Below, one piece after another: positions 44,680 to 52,706 of a stretch of 64,000 nucleotides of DNA. The notes beneath the pieces were generated by a model that saw nothing but the letters and a program-made list of their open reading frames with translations, had not been told where the DNA came from and did not search any database. A program made the position numbers and the translations under genes. This DNA is from Sphingomonas oleivorans. Lineage in GTDB: Bacteria; Pseudomonadota; Alphaproteobacteria; Sphingomonadales; Sphingomonadaceae. Each line of letters starts with the position of its first letter. The stretch's first letter is position 1. Where the stretch lies: positions 274,933-338,932 of the forward strand of contig NZ_NWBU01000005.1 in assembly GCF_003050615.1 (NCBI RefSeq). Direction: 5' to 3'.

Positions 44680-46986
44680 ATGTTCGATATCAAGAAGCAG
44701 GAAATCCAGTGGGGCGGCAAGACGCTGACCCTCGAGACGGGCCGCGTGGCGCGTCAGGCCGATGGCGCGGTGCTCGCGACGCTCGGCGAGACGGTCGTGC
44801 TCTGCGCCGTCACCGCCGCCCGCAGCGTCAAGGACGGCCAGGACTTCTTCCCGCTCACCGTCCATTATCAGGAGAAGTATAGCGCCGCGGGTCGCATCCC
44901 GGGCGGCTTCTTCAAGCGCGAGCGCGGCGCGACCGAGAAGGAGACGCTCGTCTCCCGCCTCATCGACCGCCCGATCCGCCCCCTCTTCCCCGAGGGCTTC
45001 TACAATGAGATCAACGTCATCGCCCAGGTGCTGAGCTATGATGGCGAGAATGAGCCCGACATTCTGGCGATGGTCGCCGCGTCGGCCGCGCTCACCATCT
45101 CGGGCGTGCCCTTCATGGGCCCGGTCGGCGCCGCGCGCGTCGGCTACAAGGATGGCGAATATATCCTCAACCCGACGCTCGATCAGGTGAAGGAAGGCGA
45201 GCTCGATCTCGTCGTCGCCGGTACGCATGACGCGGTGCTGATGGTCGAATCCGAAGCCAAGGAGCTTTCGGAGGAAGTGATGCTGGGTGCGGTGATGTTT
45301 GCGCACCGCGAGAGCCAGAAGGTGATCGAGGCGATCATCCGCCTCGCCGAGGAATCCGCCAAGGAGCCGTGGGAGCTGCCCGCGCTCGATAATGAGGGCG
45401 AGCTCAAGGCGAAGGTCAAGGAACTGGTCGGCGACAAGCTCGCCGAAGCCTATAAGCTTACGAAGAAGGCCGAGCGCCAGGCGGCGATCGCCGCCGCCAA
45501 GCAGCCGATCCAGCAGCATTTCGCCGACGCCGATGCGGAAACCCGCCTGAAGGCCGGCAAGATCGCGAAGAAGCTGGAGGCGGAAGTCGTCCGCACCGCG
45601 ATCCTCAAGGAAGGCCGCCGCATCGACGGCCGCGACACCAAGACGGTCCGCCCGATCGATGCGCAGGTCCATTTCCTGCCGCGCACCCATGGCTCGGCGC
45701 TGTTCACCCGCGGCGAGACGCAGTCGATCGTCTCCACCACGCTCGGCACGGCCGATGCGGAGCAGATGGTCGACGGGCTGAACGGCGTCTCCTACGAGCG
45801 CTTCATGCTCCATTATAACTTCCCGCCTTATTCGGTCGGCGAAGTGGGCCGCTTCGGCGCGCCGGGCCGTCGCGAAGTCGGCCATGGCAAGCTGGCGTGG
45901 CGCGCGCTGAACCCCGTCCTCCCCTCCAAGGAGGAATTCCCCTACACGATCCGCGTCCTCTCCGACATCACCGAGTCCAACGGCTCCTCGTCGATGGCCA
46001 CGGTGTGCGGCGGCAGCCTCTCGCTGATGGATGCGGGCGTGCCGCTCAAGCGTCCGGTCTCGGGCATCGCCATGGGGCTGATCCTCGAGGGCAAGGAATT
46101 CGCGGTCATCTCCGACATCCTCGGCGACGAGGATCATCTGGGCGACATGGACTTCAAGGTGGCGGGCACGTCGGAAGGCATCACCAGCCTTCAGATGGAC
46201 ATCAAGATCGCCGGCATCACCGAGGAGATCATGGAGGTCGCGCTCAGCCAGGCCAAGGAAGGCCGCGCGCATATCCTGGGCGAGATGGCCAAGGCGCTCG
46301 ATCACACCCGCACCGAGCTTTCCTCCCATGCCCCGCGCATCGAGACGATGACGGTGCCCAAGGACAAAATCCGCGATGTGATCGGCACGGGCGGCAAGGT
46401 GATCCGCGAGATCGTCGCCACCACCGGCGCCAAGGTCGACATCGAGGATGACGGCACGGTCAAGATCAGCTCGTCCGATCCGGAGAAGATCGCGGCCGCG
46501 CGCAAGTGGATCGAAGGCATCACGCAGGAAGCGGAAGTCGGCAAGATCTATGACGGCAAGGTCGTCAACCTCGTCGATTTCGGCGCCTTCGTGAACTTCA
46601 TGGGCGGCAAGGACGGCCTCGTCCACGTCTCCGAGATCAAGAATGAGCGCGTCGCCAAGGTCTCCGACGTCCTGTCCGAAGGCCAGGCGGTGAAGGTCAA
46701 GGTGCTGGAGATCGATCCGCGCGGCAAGGTGCGCCTGTCGATGCGCGTCGTCGACCAGGAAACCGGCGCGGAGCTGGAAGATACGCGTCCGCCGCGCGAG
46801 CCGCGCGAGGGCGGCGATCGTCCGCGTGGCGAGCGCGAGGGCCGTGGCCCGCGCCGCGACGGGGATCGTGGTCCCCGCCGGGATCGCGGCGATCGCGGCC
46901 CGCGCCGCGAGCGTGGCGAAAATGGCAAGGACGAAGGTCCCGAGCCCGAGTTCGCGCCCGCCTTCCTCAAGCGCGATGATGATTGA
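44680..46986 (+). CDS. pnp: Polyribonucleotide nucleotidyltransferase (PNPase)
   Basis: Phosphorolytic 3'-to-5' exoribonuclease and degradosome component. A 768-residue protein with two RNase PH domains (about 10-145 and 320-545, with [14 protein letters not shown] and [17 protein letters not shown] cited in parts), the KH domain ([23 protein letters not shown] loop) and the S1 domain ([15 protein letters not shown]). The C-terminus carries an Arg/Gly/Asp-rich tail of about 60 residues. A strong AGGAAGGAA ribosome site precedes the ATG, and a T-rich terminator follows. Confidence 0.97.
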   Translation: MFDIKKQEIQWGGKTLTLETGRVARQADGAVLATLGETVVLCAVTAARSVKDGQDFFPLTVHYQEKYSAAGRIPGGFFKRERGATEKETLVSRLIDRPIRPLFPEGFYNEINVIAQVLSYDGENEPDILAMVAASAALTISGVPFMGPVGAARVGYKDGEYILNPTLDQVKEGELDLVVAGTHDAVLMVESEAKELSEEVMLGAVMFAHRESQKVIEAIIRLAEESAKEPWELPALDNEGELKAKVKELVGDKLAEAYKLTKKAERQAAIAAAKQPIQQHFADADAETRLKAGKIAKKLEAEVVRTAILKEGRRIDGRDTKTVRPIDAQVHFLPRTHGSALFTRGETQSIVSTTLGTADAEQMVDGLNGVSYERFMLHYNFPPYSVGEVGRFGAPGRREVGHGKLAWRALNPVLPSKEEFPYTIRVLSDITESNGSSSMATVCGGSLSLMDAGVPLKRPVSGIAMGLILEGKEFAVISDILGDEDHLGDMDFKVAGTSEGITSLQMDIKIAGITEEIMEVALSQAKEGRAHILGEMAKALDHTRTELSSHAPRIETMTVPKDKIRDVIGTGGKVIREIVATTGAKVDIEDDGTVKISSSDPEKIAAARKWIEGITQEAEVGKIYDGKVVNLVDFGAFVNFMGGKDGLVHVSEIKNERVAKVSDVLSEGQAVKVKVLEIDPRGKVRLSMRVVDQETGAELEDTRPPREPREGGDRPRGEREGRGPRRDGDRGPRRDRGDRGPRRERGENGKDEGPEPEFAPAFLKRDDD

Positions 46987-47014
46987 CATCGGTCCGCTTG
47001 ATCCGAGACAATAG

Positions 47015-47043
47015 GAAAAGGGGCTTTCGGGCCCCTTTTCTTT
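47015..47043 (+). terminator. Rho-independent terminator of pnp
   Basis: GAAAAGGGGC (47015-47024), loop, GCCCCTTTTC (47031-47040), then TTT. A classic stem plus T-run; the symmetric A-run could also serve the opposite strand. Confidence 0.9.
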
Positions 47044-47127
47044 ACGTTTCTAACCGATTTATTAACTATTTGTCGGCTAGCATGGCTGCCTATCCATGAT
47101 AAATCCTGCCCACTGCCGGGGGGCTCA

Positions 47128-48132
47128 ATGAACGGGCTAGATCAGGGGTTTCTGGAACGGCTGCCATTTGCCGCGAACAGGCGCCCGCTTGCCTATGCGG
47201 TGGCCGTGGCGATCTCGATCCTGTGCCTCGCGCTGCGCTATGCGATCGATGGGCTGATCCCGCCCGGCTATCCCTATCTCACCTTCTTTCCCGCGGTCAT
47301 CCTCACCGCCTTCCTCTTCGGGCGCGGCCCCGGTTTCGTCGCCGCGCTGACCTGCGGCTTCGGCGCCTGGCTCTTCTTCATACCGCCGGTCGGAACGCTC
47401 AACCTCGATCTGGGAACAGCTCTGCCGCTGATCTTCTATGTGCTTGTCGTGGCGATCGACATCCTGCTGGTTCACTGGATGCAGCGCGCCTATCTCCGCC
47501 TTCTCGACGAACGTCGGCATAGCGCGCGGCTCGCCGAGCGCACCTCGCTGCTCTTCCGCGAGCTCCAGCATCGCGTGTCGAACAATCTTCAGGTGGTGGC
47601 GGCGCTGCTCTCGCTCCAGAAGCGCGACGTGGCCGATCCGCAGGCGCGGGCCGCGCTGGAGGAGGCGGCGCGGCGCCTGGCGCTGATCGGCAAGATCCAT
47701 CGCCAGCTCCATGATCCCAACGGCAGCCAGATCGGCATCGGCCCCTTCCTGCGCCAGCTCGGCGCCGATCTGATCGACGCCAGCGGCAAGCCCGGCATCA
47801 TCTGTTCGGTCGAGGCGGAGGAGGCGATCGCGCTCGATCCCGATGCCGCCGTTCCGGTGGCGCTGATCGTCGCCGAATCGATGGCCAATGCGATCGAGCA
47901 TGGCTTCGCCGATCGCGAGGACGGCCATATCGCGGTCCGCCTGCAACGGCACCAGTCGCAGGTCGAGCTCGTCATTTCGGATAATGGGGCGGGCCTGCCC
48001 GAGAATTTCGACATTGCCGGCAACAACAGCCTGGGCCTGCGCATCGCGACCATGCTGGCGCGGCAGCTTGGCGGCCGGTTCGAGCTGTTCGACGATCGTG
48101 GCGCGGTCGCCCGCCTCGTCCTGCCGGTCTGA
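47128..48132 (+). CDS. Membrane sensor histidine kinase, DUF4118 + HisKA_2 type
   Basis: A 334-residue kinase. Residues about 20-117 hold four TM helices of the DUF4118 (KdpD-like) type, e.g. YLTFFPAVILTAFLFGRGPGF. The phosphoacceptor region ELQHRVSNNLQVVAALLSL has His148 and is of the HisKA_2 group; the C-terminal ATPase has ESMANAIEHGFAD (N box) and ISDNGAGLPE (G1 box). In alphaproteobacteria HisKA_2/HWE kinases often feed PhyR and the EcfG stress pathway, so this is a candidate member. No response regulator is adjacent (orphan). Confidence 0.9.
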   Translation: MNGLDQGFLERLPFAANRRPLAYAVAVAISILCLALRYAIDGLIPPGYPYLTFFPAVILTAFLFGRGPGFVAALTCGFGAWLFFIPPVGTLNLDLGTALPLIFYVLVVAIDILLVHWMQRAYLRLLDERRHSARLAERTSLLFRELQHRVSNNLQVVAALLSLQKRDVADPQARAALEEAARRLALIGKIHRQLHDPNGSQIGIGPFLRQLGADLIDASGKPGIICSVEAEEAIALDPDAAVPVALIVAESMANAIEHGFADREDGHIAVRLQRHQSQVELVISDNGAGLPENFDIAGNNSLGLRIATMLARQLGGRFELFDDRGAVARLVLPV

Positions 48133-48194
48133 TCCGCGCACGGCCATATCGGCTCCCGAAACGGAGCGAGCCCAGATGAAATCGCAGGGAAAGT

Positions 48195-48535
48195 GGGGAG
48201 CTTCTGTTGCTCGGTGCTCCCCGTACCGCCGGAATCCGCTTCTGTTGCCCGGTGCGGCCCGAACCGCGCTAATGACTACATAACCTTGTCCGTGAGGACT
48301 CAGTTACGCGGCAAGAGCGAGCGCCTCGTTGTCGTTGGCACTTGTAGGTTCGAACGGTTTTACGGCGCATTCAGGCCGGGCGAAAACATCGTCTTTGAAC
48401 ACACGTCGATCCTGGTTCGGCCCCGTCAGGACCGGCCCGAAGGCCGATCATGGTGGAGCCGCCGGGTACTGCCCCCGGGTCCGCTGCATCTATTCCACGA
48501 CATCATTTATCGCCATAGCCGGGCGAACCCGGCAG
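48195..48535 (-). ncRNA. ssrA: Transfer-messenger RNA, circularly permuted two-piece (alpha_tmRNA)
   Basis: Rescues stalled ribosomes and tags the peptide for proteolysis. On the minus strand the acceptor piece comes first (about 48535-48451): T-arm CCGGG-GGCAGTA-CCCGG (48478-48462), then CGGCTCC-A-CCA ending at 48451. A 26-nt intervening segment (48450-48425) with a GGCC-TTCG-GGCC hairpin is removed. The coding piece starts GGGGCCG (48424-48418), which pairs with CGGCTCC to close the tRNA-like stem. The tag frame (48339-48304) encodes ANDNEALALAA then TAA. A stem GGGGAGC/GCTCCCC (48222-48195) closes the 3' end. CTATAT at 48547-48542 is a possible -10. Exact outer ends are approximate. Confidence 0.93.
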
Positions 48536-48592
48536 GAATCGATATAGGCGCTCCCGCCGGGAATGGAAGAGGCCAGGAATGGAAGAGGGACC

Positions 48593-49081
48593 TCAAAGCC
48601 CCTCGAGCGGCAGCTTCGACGCGGCGGGGTTGGTGCCATCATCGTTCCGCTTGCGCAGCTCGTCGCGTATCTCGCGCAGCAGCACCACGTCCGCCGGCTC
48701 GGCAGGCGCAGCCTCGGCGACCGCCACCCTCTGCCGCTCGACCAGCCGATTGATCGCCCGTACCAAGAGGAAGATGATGAAGGCGATGATCAGGAAATTG
48801 ACCGCGACCGTGACGAACTGGCCATAGCCGAGCAGCGGCACGCCGGCCTTCTTGAGATCGGCATAGCTGTTCGGCGATCCCGCATAGCCCGCCGGAATGT
48901 TGCCCAGCAGCAGGAAATAGTTGGAAAAATCCAGGCCGCCCGTGATCCTGCCGACCACCGGCATGATCATGTCGTCGGTCAGCGAGGTGACGATCCGGCC
49001 GAAAGCGGCGCCCACGATCACCGCCACTGCGAGATCGAGCACATTGCCCCGCGCGATGAACGCCCTGAACTCCTTGAACAT
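48593..49081 (-). CDS. mscL: Large-conductance mechanosensitive channel MscL
   Basis: Safety valve opened by membrane tension on osmotic downshock. A 162-residue protein, slightly longer than usual (about 136-150) because of a C-terminal extension. Seen: [27 protein letters not shown] (N helix and TM1, in parts), the gate region, TM2 [19 protein letters not shown], and the C-terminal helix LLREIRDEL. Start: the second ATG (49081) has GGAG about 7 nt upstream; the first, at 49084, is too close. The tmRNA gene follows on the same strand. Confidence 0.95.
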   Translation of the reverse strand: MFKEFRAFIARGNVLDLAVAVIVGAAFGRIVTSLTDDMIMPVVGRITGGLDFSNYFLLLGNIPAGYAGSPNSYADLKKAGVPLLGYGQFVTVAVNFLIIAFIIFLLVRAINRLVERQRVAVAEAAPAEPADVVLLREIRDELRKRNDDGTNPAASKLPLEGL

Positions 49082-49223
49082 CATTTTCTCCCGTCGAGCC
49101 CCGGCCCCCTGTTTCCCGCGATTGGCCGTTCCGATCAAGCGCCGTGCCGCCTCCGCCATTGCGGCGGCTGTCATAGCGAACTAGAACACGCGCGCTTATA
49201 TTTGTCGCGAAGGGACATTTTCG

Positions 49224-49820
49224 ATGCGTATCGCCCGTCCGCTATCCCCCGCTTTGCTCGCCCCGCTCGCGGCGCTGGCGCTCGGCGCCTGCGGGCTGAA
49301 CAGCGTGCCGACCGCCGAGGAGGCCGCCAAGGCGCGCTGGGCCGACGTGCAGAATGAATATCAGCGCCGCGCCGACCTCATCCCCAATCTCGTCTCCACC
49401 GTGAAGGGCTATGCCGCGCAGGAGAGCAAGGTGCTGACCGACGTCACCAATGCCCGCGCACGCGCGACCGCGGTCAACGTCTCGGCCGAGGATCTGAGCG
49501 ATCCCGCCAAGCTGCGCCAGTTCGAGGAGGCGCAGGGCGCGCTCGGCCAGTCGCTCGGCCGGCTGCTCGTCGTCAGCGAAAATTATCCGGAGCTGAAGTC
49601 CAACCAGAATTTCCTGGCGCTCCAGTCGCAGCTCGAGGGGACGGAGAACCGCATCTCGATCGCGCGGCGCGACTATAATGAGGCGGTGCAGGCCTATAAT
49701 ACCCGCATCCGCACCTTCCCGGACGTGATCGGCGCCAAGGTCTTCTACGGCGCCAAGCCGATGGCGACCTTCCAGGCGACCACGCCCAATGCCCAGACCG
49801 CGCCGACGGTGAATTTCTGA
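49224..49820 (+). CDS. lemA: LemA family lipoprotein
   Basis: A 198-residue helical membrane-anchored protein of unclear function. Family signature: WADVQNEYQRRADLIPNLVSTVKGYA and YNEAVQAYNTRIRTFP (each seen in parts). The signal ends ALALGACG (lipobox LGAC), so it is probably lipid-anchored rather than TM-anchored. It is followed by two TPM-domain genes (gaps of 16 bp and then a 1-base overlap), the conserved LemA-TPM arrangement found in many bacteria. Confidence 0.93.
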   Translation: MRIARPLSPALLAPLAALALGACGLNSVPTAEEAAKARWADVQNEYQRRADLIPNLVSTVKGYAAQESKVLTDVTNARARATAVNVSAEDLSDPAKLRQFEEAQGALGQSLGRLLVVSENYPELKSNQNFLALQSQLEGTENRISIARRDYNEAVQAYNTRIRTFPDVIGAKVFYGAKPMATFQATTPNAQTAPTVNF

Positions 49821-49836
49821 GGACAGAAGCCGGCCG

Positions 49837-50739
49837 ATGAACGCCCGTCCTTCTTCGCCACCGCCCCGGCGGGAGCCGGGTGCTCGGGGAATGCCGCGCA
49901 GGGTGGATATCCTCCTGCGCGGCCTCGTGGCGTCGCTTCTGCTCCTGCTCGCCCTCATCGCCTCTCCTGCCCAGGCGCAGACCTTCCCCAAATTCACGGG
50001 GCTCGTCGTCGACGCGGCCAATGTCATCCCGGCCGATCAGGAAGCCGCGCTCACCGCGAAGCTCCAGTCGTTCCAGCAGGATACGAAGCGCCAGCTCGTC
50101 GTCGCCACCATTCCCGATCTGCAGGGCTATGCGATCGAGGATTATGGCTATCGCCTCGGCCGCACTTGGGGCGTCGGGCTCAAGGATGTGAACAATGGCG
50201 CGATCCTGATCGTCGCGCCGAAGGACCGGAAGGTACGCGTCGAGGTCGGCTATGGCCTCACGCCTGTGCTCACCGATGCGCTGTCGAGCGTCATCATCCA
50301 CGAGCGCATCCTGCCTGCCTTCCGCGAGGGCGATCTGCCGCGCGGCATCACCTCCGGCACGGACGCGCTGATCCAGCAGCTTCGCCTGCCGGACGATCTC
50401 GCCAAAAAGCGGGTCGATGCCGCGGCCGCCGAATTCGACAAGCGGCAGAAGGGCGGCGGCCGCTTCCCCTTCGCGCTCCTCTTCTGGGGCGTCGTGCTGT
50501 TCTTCGTGCTGGCCTCGATGATCGGCAATCGCGTAGGTGGCAGGCGCTATCGGCGCGGCGGCCATCTGCCGGTCATCATCTGGGGTCCGGGCTGGGGCGG
50601 AAGCAGCGGTTGGGGCGGCGGCGGCGGCGGCTGGGGCGGCGGCTCCGGCGGCGACAGTGGAGGTGGCTGGGGCGGCGGCGGCTTCTCCGGCGGTGGCGGC
50701 GGCTCCTTCGGGGGCGGTGGCGCCTCGGGGAGCTGGTGA
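49837..50739 (+). CDS. TPM domain-containing protein (YgcG-like)
   Basis: A 300-residue protein. A signal peptide ends near SPAQAQ (residue about 48). The TPM domain is at about 53-180 (FTGLVVDAANVIPADQEAAL, QLVVATIPDLQGY, VEVGYGLTPVLTDA), followed by one TM helix (about 212-228) and a long Gly/Trp/Ser-rich tail (GGGG repeats) ending GASGSW. TPM domains are linked to photosystem repair and possible phosphatase activity; the bacterial role is unknown. The first in-frame ATG at 49837 is used, but the Arg/Pro-rich first 18 residues hint that the start may be ATG 49891. Confidence 0.9.
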   Translation: MNARPSSPPPRREPGARGMPRRVDILLRGLVASLLLLLALIASPAQAQTFPKFTGLVVDAANVIPADQEAALTAKLQSFQQDTKRQLVVATIPDLQGYAIEDYGYRLGRTWGVGLKDVNNGAILIVAPKDRKVRVEVGYGLTPVLTDALSSVIIHERILPAFREGDLPRGITSGTDALIQQLRLPDDLAKKRVDAAAAEFDKRQKGGGRFPFALLFWGVVLFFVLASMIGNRVGGRRYRRGGHLPVIIWGPGWGGSSGWGGGGGGWGGGSGGDSGGGWGGGGFSGGGGGSFGGGGASGSW

Positions 50740-51410
50740 TGCGTCTTACCGAACGGGATCATGCCGAGGTCAATGCCGCCGTCATGGCCGCCGAGGCCAG
50801 GACGGATGGCGAGATCGTCACCATCGTCGCGCCCAGTTCCGACAGCTATCATGATGTCGTGCTCCATTGGGCGATGCTGCTGGTGTTCCTCGTCCTCGCG
50901 CTGGTGGCGCTCCGGCCGGACATATTGCTGTCGCTTCGGGCCATGCTCGACGGCGGCTGGCGGCACGAATATCCGCAGGGCGAGCTGCTGACCGCGCTCC
51001 TGTTGCTGCTCGCCGTCAAATTCCTCGCCGCGCGGCTGGCCTTCGCCTGGATGCCGCTGCGCATGCTGCTCACGCCGCGCGCCACCAAGGCCCGCCGCGT
51101 CCGCCGCCGGGCGCTGTCCTATTTCAAGGTCGGCACCGAGCATCGCACCGCATCGCGCACGGGCGTGCTCCTCTATCTCTCGCTCGCCGAACATCAGGCC
51201 GAGATCGTTGCGGATGCCGCGATCCATGCGAAGGTTGCGCCCGAAACATGGGGCGATGCGATGGCGGCGCTGATCGAGGCGGTGCGCGACGGACGTCCGG
51301 GCGACGGAATGGCGGCGGCGGTGGAGCAGATCGGCGCCGTCCTTGCCGAACATTTCCCCCGCACGGACACCGACCCGAACGAACTGCCCGACCGGCTGAT
51401 CGCGCTCTGA
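50739..51410 (+). CDS. TPM domain-containing membrane protein
   Basis: A 223-residue protein with TPM-like N-terminal part (RLTERDHAEVNAAVMAAEA, DGEIVTIVAP), two TM helices (about 45-62 and 83-101), then RTGVLLYLSLAEHQAEIVAD, a feature of TPM partners. The start shares one base with the upstream stop (TGATG), so the two TPM proteins are made together. With LemA they form one operon. Likely a membrane complex; the biochemical role is unknown. Confidence 0.88.
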   Translation: MRLTERDHAEVNAAVMAAEARTDGEIVTIVAPSSDSYHDVVLHWAMLLVFLVLALVALRPDILLSLRAMLDGGWRHEYPQGELLTALLLLLAVKFLAARLAFAWMPLRMLLTPRATKARRVRRRALSYFKVGTEHRTASRTGVLLYLSLAEHQAEIVADAAIHAKVAPETWGDAMAALIEAVRDGRPGDGMAAAVEQIGAVLAEHFPRTDTDPNELPDRLIAL

Positions 51411-51446
51411 GCCAGTCTATCGTTCGGGCAATGCGCAGGCGGGACC

Positions 51447-51566
51447 TCTGCATAACCCCTATCGTCATGCCGAACTTGTATCGGCATCCACGCCTCATCC
51501 CCACCGTCGCGCGGGTTTCACGGTGGACCCTGAACAAGTTCGGGTGACGGCGGACTTATGCAAAGG
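51447..51566. repeat. Dispersed palindromic repeat, family R1, copy B
   Basis: Near-copy of the element at 10332-10453: TGCATAA and TTATGCAAAG ends, GTCATGCCGAACTTG, the CCGTCGCGCGGGTTTCACGG core and TGGACCCTGAACAAG. The rest of the 51411-51758 gap holds no gene that I recognise. Confidence 0.8.
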
Positions 51567-51758
51567 TCGGACGGAAGCAGGATCCATGCCTCTCGCCACA
51601 TGGGCTGTCATTTGTGGATAGAGACATAAGCCCCTGCCTCCACAGGGAGCGACGATTAGCGGATTATTGTGAACTCCAGCGCTCGCCCCGACGTCGATCC
51701 CCTCGACATCGGCAGGATGCATGAATTAGCTGCGGTGGCAGGCTGAACGGGTGGGCGC

Positions 51759-52301
51759 ATGAGCGAAGTTGCAGAAGAACAGGTCGAGATCGTCTGGCAG
51801 GGACGCTTCATCACGGTGAAGCGCGAGGGGACGTGGGAATATGTCGGCCGGGCGCGCAACATCCATGCCGCGGTGATCCTCGCCGTCGATCGCGCCGCCG
51901 ATGGCGATCATGTCCTGCTCGTCGAGCAATATCGCATGCCGCTGCACGGCCGCTGCCTCGAGCTGCCGGCCGGTCTTGTCGGGGACGACACGGAAGGCGA
52001 AGCGATCGAGATCGCCGCCGCGCGCGAGCTGGAGGAGGAAACCGGCTATCGCCCCACGCAGATCGAGACGATCGCCGATTTCTCTTCATCGCCCGGCATG
52101 GTCTCGGAAACCTTCACGCTGGTCCGCGCGACCGGGCTGGTGAAGACGGGCGATGGCGGCGGCGTTCCGGGCGAGGATATCACCGTCCATCGCGTGCCCC
52201 TGAAGAATGTCGCCGGCTTCATCGAAGCGAAGCGCGCCGAGGGGCTGTTCCTCGATGTGAAGCTGCTGCTGCTGCTCGGCGCCGGGCTGCTCGCGGCCTG
52301 A
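51759..52301 (+). CDS. NUDIX hydrolase, ADP-ribose pyrophosphatase-like
   Basis: A 180-residue NUDIX enzyme. The Nudix box is complete: GDDTEGEAIEIAAARELEEETGY spans about 81-103 (G-x5-E-x7-REL-x-EE-x-G). The surrounding VLLVEQYRMPLHGRCLELPAGLVG and a later SPGMVSETFTLVRA match the ADP-ribose pyrophosphatase (NudF-type) subgroup, which cuts ADP-ribose to AMP and ribose-5-phosphate. A short palindrome separates it from the convergent NDUFS4-type gene. Confidence 0.9.
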   Translation: MSEVAEEQVEIVWQGRFITVKREGTWEYVGRARNIHAAVILAVDRAADGDHVLLVEQYRMPLHGRCLELPAGLVGDDTEGEAIEIAAARELEEETGYRPTQIETIADFSSSPGMVSETFTLVRATGLVKTGDGGGVPGEDITVHRVPLKNVAGFIEAKRAEGLFLDVKLLLLLGAGLLAA

Positions 52302-52306
52302 CCCGC

Positions 52307-52329
52307 CCTCTCCCCCTGGGGGAGAGGGA
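52307..52329. terminator. Palindrome between convergent NUDIX and complex I genes
   Basis: CCCTCTCCCCC (52307-52317), one base, GGGGGAGAGGG (52319-52329). It may serve as a bidirectional terminator; there is no T-run. Confidence 0.55.
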
Positions 52330-52335
52330 AAGCCC

Positions 52336-52632
52336 TCAGTTCAGGTCGATGCCCTTGAAATTATCGGCATAGGCCTGGAGCTTGATCGCGCGCTCGGCCG
52401 CCGGCACGACATGGACGGTCAGGCCGTGCCGCTCGGCATAAGCGCGCGCCGCATCGAGCGTCGGGAAGCCGAGCCGGATCTGCTCGCGCGTGTCGCCCGA
52501 TCCGGCCCAGCCGGTCAGCGGATCCGGCCGCTTGGGCTCGGCCGGCTGATATTCGAGCATCCAGCTTCCGGCCCCGGCGCGGCCCGATTGCATGCTGCTC
52601 TTCGCCTTCTGATAGATGCGCGCGTGCGCCAT
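52336..52632 (-). CDS. ETC complex I accessory subunit (NDUFS4-like)
   Basis: A 98-residue protein of the ETC complex I subunit family, homologous to the 18-kDa NDUFS4 accessory subunit of mitochondria, which alphaproteobacteria retain. Seen: ARIYQKAKSSMQSGRAG, SWMLEYQPAEPKRPDPLTGW and GSGDTREQIRLGF (conserved DPL-GW and SGD-Q motifs), then DAARAYAERHG. It is encoded alone, apart from the nuo operon, as is usual for this subunit. Confidence 0.93.
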   Translation of the reverse strand: MAHARIYQKAKSSMQSGRAGAGSWMLEYQPAEPKRPDPLTGWAGSGDTREQIRLGFPTLDAARAYAERHGLTVHVVPAAERAIKLQAYADNFKGIDLN

Positions 52633-52706
52633 CGTTCCTGCATCCCATGATATTGCCGTTTCTGGCCTGCCGCAGCGCGCCCCGCCCCGTCAAGACTTTC
52701 GGTTTT

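Noticed and set aside
48193-48753. Plus-strand open frames over the mscL-tmRNA gap
   Set aside because: They overlap the tmRNA on the other strand and look like translated structured RNA.
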